5,111 nucleotides of DNA from Colimorpha_A sp900556615 (GTDB lineage: Bacteria; Bacillota; Clostridia; Oscillospirales; CAG-272), in contig CAVBUH010000008.1 in assembly GCA_963598415.1 (NCBI GenBank), positions 1 to 5,111 of the forward strand, in the 5' to 3' direction. This document shows, piece by piece, positions 3,809 to 5,111 of this stretch; within the stretch, counting starts at the first letter, position 1, and every line of letters begins with the position of its first letter. Made by a program: the position numbers and the translations under genes. A model generated the notes under the pieces. That model was not told the origin of the DNA, ran no database searches, and saw nothing but the letters and a program-made list of their open reading frames with translations.

Positions 3809-5003
3809 TTTTTTCAAAAACGCAAACCGCAGATGGAATATCAAATCGGGCGCTACCCGCTCCGGTAAAACCTACTGCGATTTCTTTATGATTCCGAAGC
3901 GGATACGCGCCTGCCGGGGTGAGGGACTTATCGTTCTTTTAGGAACCACCGTTCAGACGCTCTGCCGCAATATTCTCGATCCGATGCGGGAGCTTTGGGG
4001 CGATTATTTTGTCGGCAAGCCGTCGGCTAAGGATACCGTCATGCTTTTCGGAAAGCAATGCTGGCTTATCGGCGCGGGCAGAGGAGATCAGGCGGCAAAG
4101 CTTCAAGGAAGCGGCATTGAATATGCCTACGGCGATGAAATCACCACCTGGAACGAAAAAGTATTCGAAATGCTGAAAAGCCGACTGGACAAGCCAAGCT
4201 CTCATTTTGACGGAACCTGCAATCCCGATTCCTCCGATCATTGGTTCAAAAAATTTCTCGACAGCGACGCCGATATCTTTCTTCAGAGCTATACCATTGA
4301 CGACAATCCCTTTCTGAATCCGAATTTCGTAAGAGAACTTAAAAAAGAATATGCCGGTACCGTCTATTATGACCGGTATATTCTCGGAAAATGGTGCGCC
4401 GCCGAGGGTATCGTATACCGTCGCTTTGCCGATAATCCCGAGGCTTTTACCCTTTCCGTAAGCGATGTAAGACCGCGGCTGCTTACGAAAATCAGCGTGG
4501 GCGTTGATTTCGGGGGGAACAAGAGCGGAACCGCCTTTGTCGCCTGCGGAACCGTCGGAAATTTTGATTCGGTCATCGCCCTTGCCTCCGAAAGACATCT
4601 CGGCGTAATCGATTCCGATAGGCTCGGAGAACTGTTCTGTGAATTTATTGAATCTGTAGAGTCGCGCTTCGGTACCGTCTCATCGGTTTTCTGCGACAAC
4701 GCCGAGCCGGTGCTGATAAAAAGCCTCAAGAAAGCCGCTCGGCTGCGAGGCCTTACCGTTCTTGTCAAAAATGCCCTTAAAGCTCCCGTCAACGACAGAA
4801 TACGCCTTCTCTGCCGCCTTATGGCTCAGGGACGTTTTTTTGTTACCGAAAAATGCGCTGCACTGTCTTCGGCGCTTTGCTCTGCACTGTGGAAGCCCGA
4901 CAGCTTCCATGATACAAGAAAAGACGACGGCTCAACCGATATCGATTCGCTCGACGCGCTTGAATACTGCATTGAGCGTGATATGCAAAAGCTGTTAGGA
5001 TAA
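3786..5003 (+). CDS. terL: Phage terminase large subunit, PBSX family
   Basis: TerL is the motor-nuclease that packages phage DNA into the prohead. The 405-aa protein has the full two-domain layout. In the N-terminal ATPase, Walker A is GATRSGKT (22-29), Walker B is IEYAYGDE (111-118; D117, E118) and a coupling motif is GTCNPD (143-148). In the C-terminal RNase H-like nuclease, acidic positions are D241 in VDFGG, D304 in FCDNAEP, and D387/D390 in DIDSLDALEY. The conserved family segments WNIKSGATRSGKTY, KSRLDKP, FDGTCNP, TIDDNPFL and GTVYYDRYILGKW are all present. The ATG at 3786 fits the usual family N-terminus. Length and motifs indicate an intact gene. It normally works with a DNA-recognising small subunit and a portal protein; neither gene is adjacent here. 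The + strand tends to have C over G within the gene, as across proS. Confidence 0.95.
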   Translation: MFSDKQLDFFKNANRRWNIKSGATRSGKTYCDFFMIPKRIRACRGEGLIVLLGTTVQTLCRNILDPMRELWGDYFVGKPSAKDTVMLFGKQCWLIGAGRGDQAAKLQGSGIEYAYGDEITTWNEKVFEMLKSRLDKPSSHFDGTCNPDSSDHWFKKFLDSDADIFLQSYTIDDNPFLNPNFVRELKKEYAGTVYYDRYILGKWCAAEGIVYRRFADNPEAFTLSVSDVRPRLLTKISVGVDFGGNKSGTAFVACGTVGNFDSVIALASERHLGVIDSDRLGELFCEFIESVESRFGTVSSVFCDNAEPVLIKSLKKAARLRGLTVLVKNALKAPVNDRIRLLCRLMAQGRFFVTEKCAALSSALCSALWKPDSFHDTRKDDGSTDIDSLDALEYCIERDMQKLLG

Positions 5004-5019
5004 TTCTTTTCTATGGGCG

Positions 5020-5052
5020 TTTATTCTATGGGGCGTTGCCCCATAGAATAAA
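5020..5052. terminator. Perfect 15-bp hairpin after the terminase gene
   Basis: TTTATTCTATGGGGC (5020-5034) and GCCCCATAGAATAAA (5038-5052) are perfect inverted repeats around a GTT loop, 16 bases past the terL stop. No T tract follows rightward (GGACG), so it is not a standard intrinsic terminator, though so stable a stem could protect a 3' end or stall polymerase. A direct partial copy of one arm (TTCTATGGGCGT, 5009-5020) precedes it. It abuts the dispersed repeat and may belong to that element instead. Confidence 0.45.
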
Positions 5053-5111
5053 GGACGCGCGGGGCGCCGCCCCGAACCCCGCCTCTTTCTTGAAAAGAAA
5101 GAGGGAAAGAA
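5051..5111 (-). repeat. Dispersed ~60-bp intergenic repeat, right copy (inverted)
   Basis: This is the reverse-complement counterpart of 295-353: 36 and 14 identical bases flank a different centre. It holds CGGGGC/GCCCCG around GCC (5060-5074) and CCTCTTTCTT/AAGAAAGAGG around GAA (5082-5104). It may continue past the window end. Confidence 0.75.

Noticed and set aside
3939..4598. 219-codon minus frame inside terL
   Set aside because: It is the antisense shadow of a gene with complete terminase motifs.

Overview
The window looks like bacterial chromosome from a moderate-GC Firmicute, probably a gut-type Clostridia (Oscillospiraceae/Ruminococcaceae-like). The reasons are a type 3 prolyl-tRNA synthetase, a consensus housekeeping promoter, AGGAG-type ribosome binding sites and a PBSX-family terminase of the kind common in clostridial prophages. 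This placement is inference from family knowledge; no database was searched.

Layout. Bases 1-660 hold no credible gene. They contain a run of short palindromes spaced about 35-45 bp (29-324, including a 41-bp tandem repeat), a roughly 60-bp dispersed repeat (295-353), a strong terminator-like hairpin (369-419) and several more hairpins up to 605. Bases 661-2404 are a leftward unit: proS (480 aa) followed 55 bp later by a gene for an 81-aa two-helix membrane protein with a charged coiled-coil tail. A perfect TTGACA-N17-TATAAT promoter at 2484-2512 drives the unit, and a hairpin at 544-562 may end it. Bases 2520-3785 are about 1.27 kb of non-coding DNA. Bases 3786-5003 encode a complete phage terminase large subunit reading rightward. 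The window ends with a perfect 15-bp hairpin and a second, inverted copy of the dispersed repeat (5051-5111).

The most notable feature is in the 1.27-kb gap: a same-orientation array of DnaA-box-like 9-mers phased at 11-12 bp (2987-3128, with degenerate units from 2975). It is followed by an AT-rich island at 3167-3225 bracketed by an inverted repeat. This is the architecture of a DnaA-dependent replication origin or a DnaA-titration site, and the flanking genes diverge from it. However, none of the usual oriC neighbour genes is present, and the + strand appears C-rich on both sides, so an origin is a hypothesis rather than a call. The same gap holds three diverged copies of a roughly 150-bp intergenic repeat and a pyrimidine-rich 16/17-bp minisatellite.

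The terminase stands alone: no small subunit upstream, no portal gene directly downstream, and repeats on both sides. It is either a prophage remnant or the edge of one. proS is the only clear housekeeping gene.
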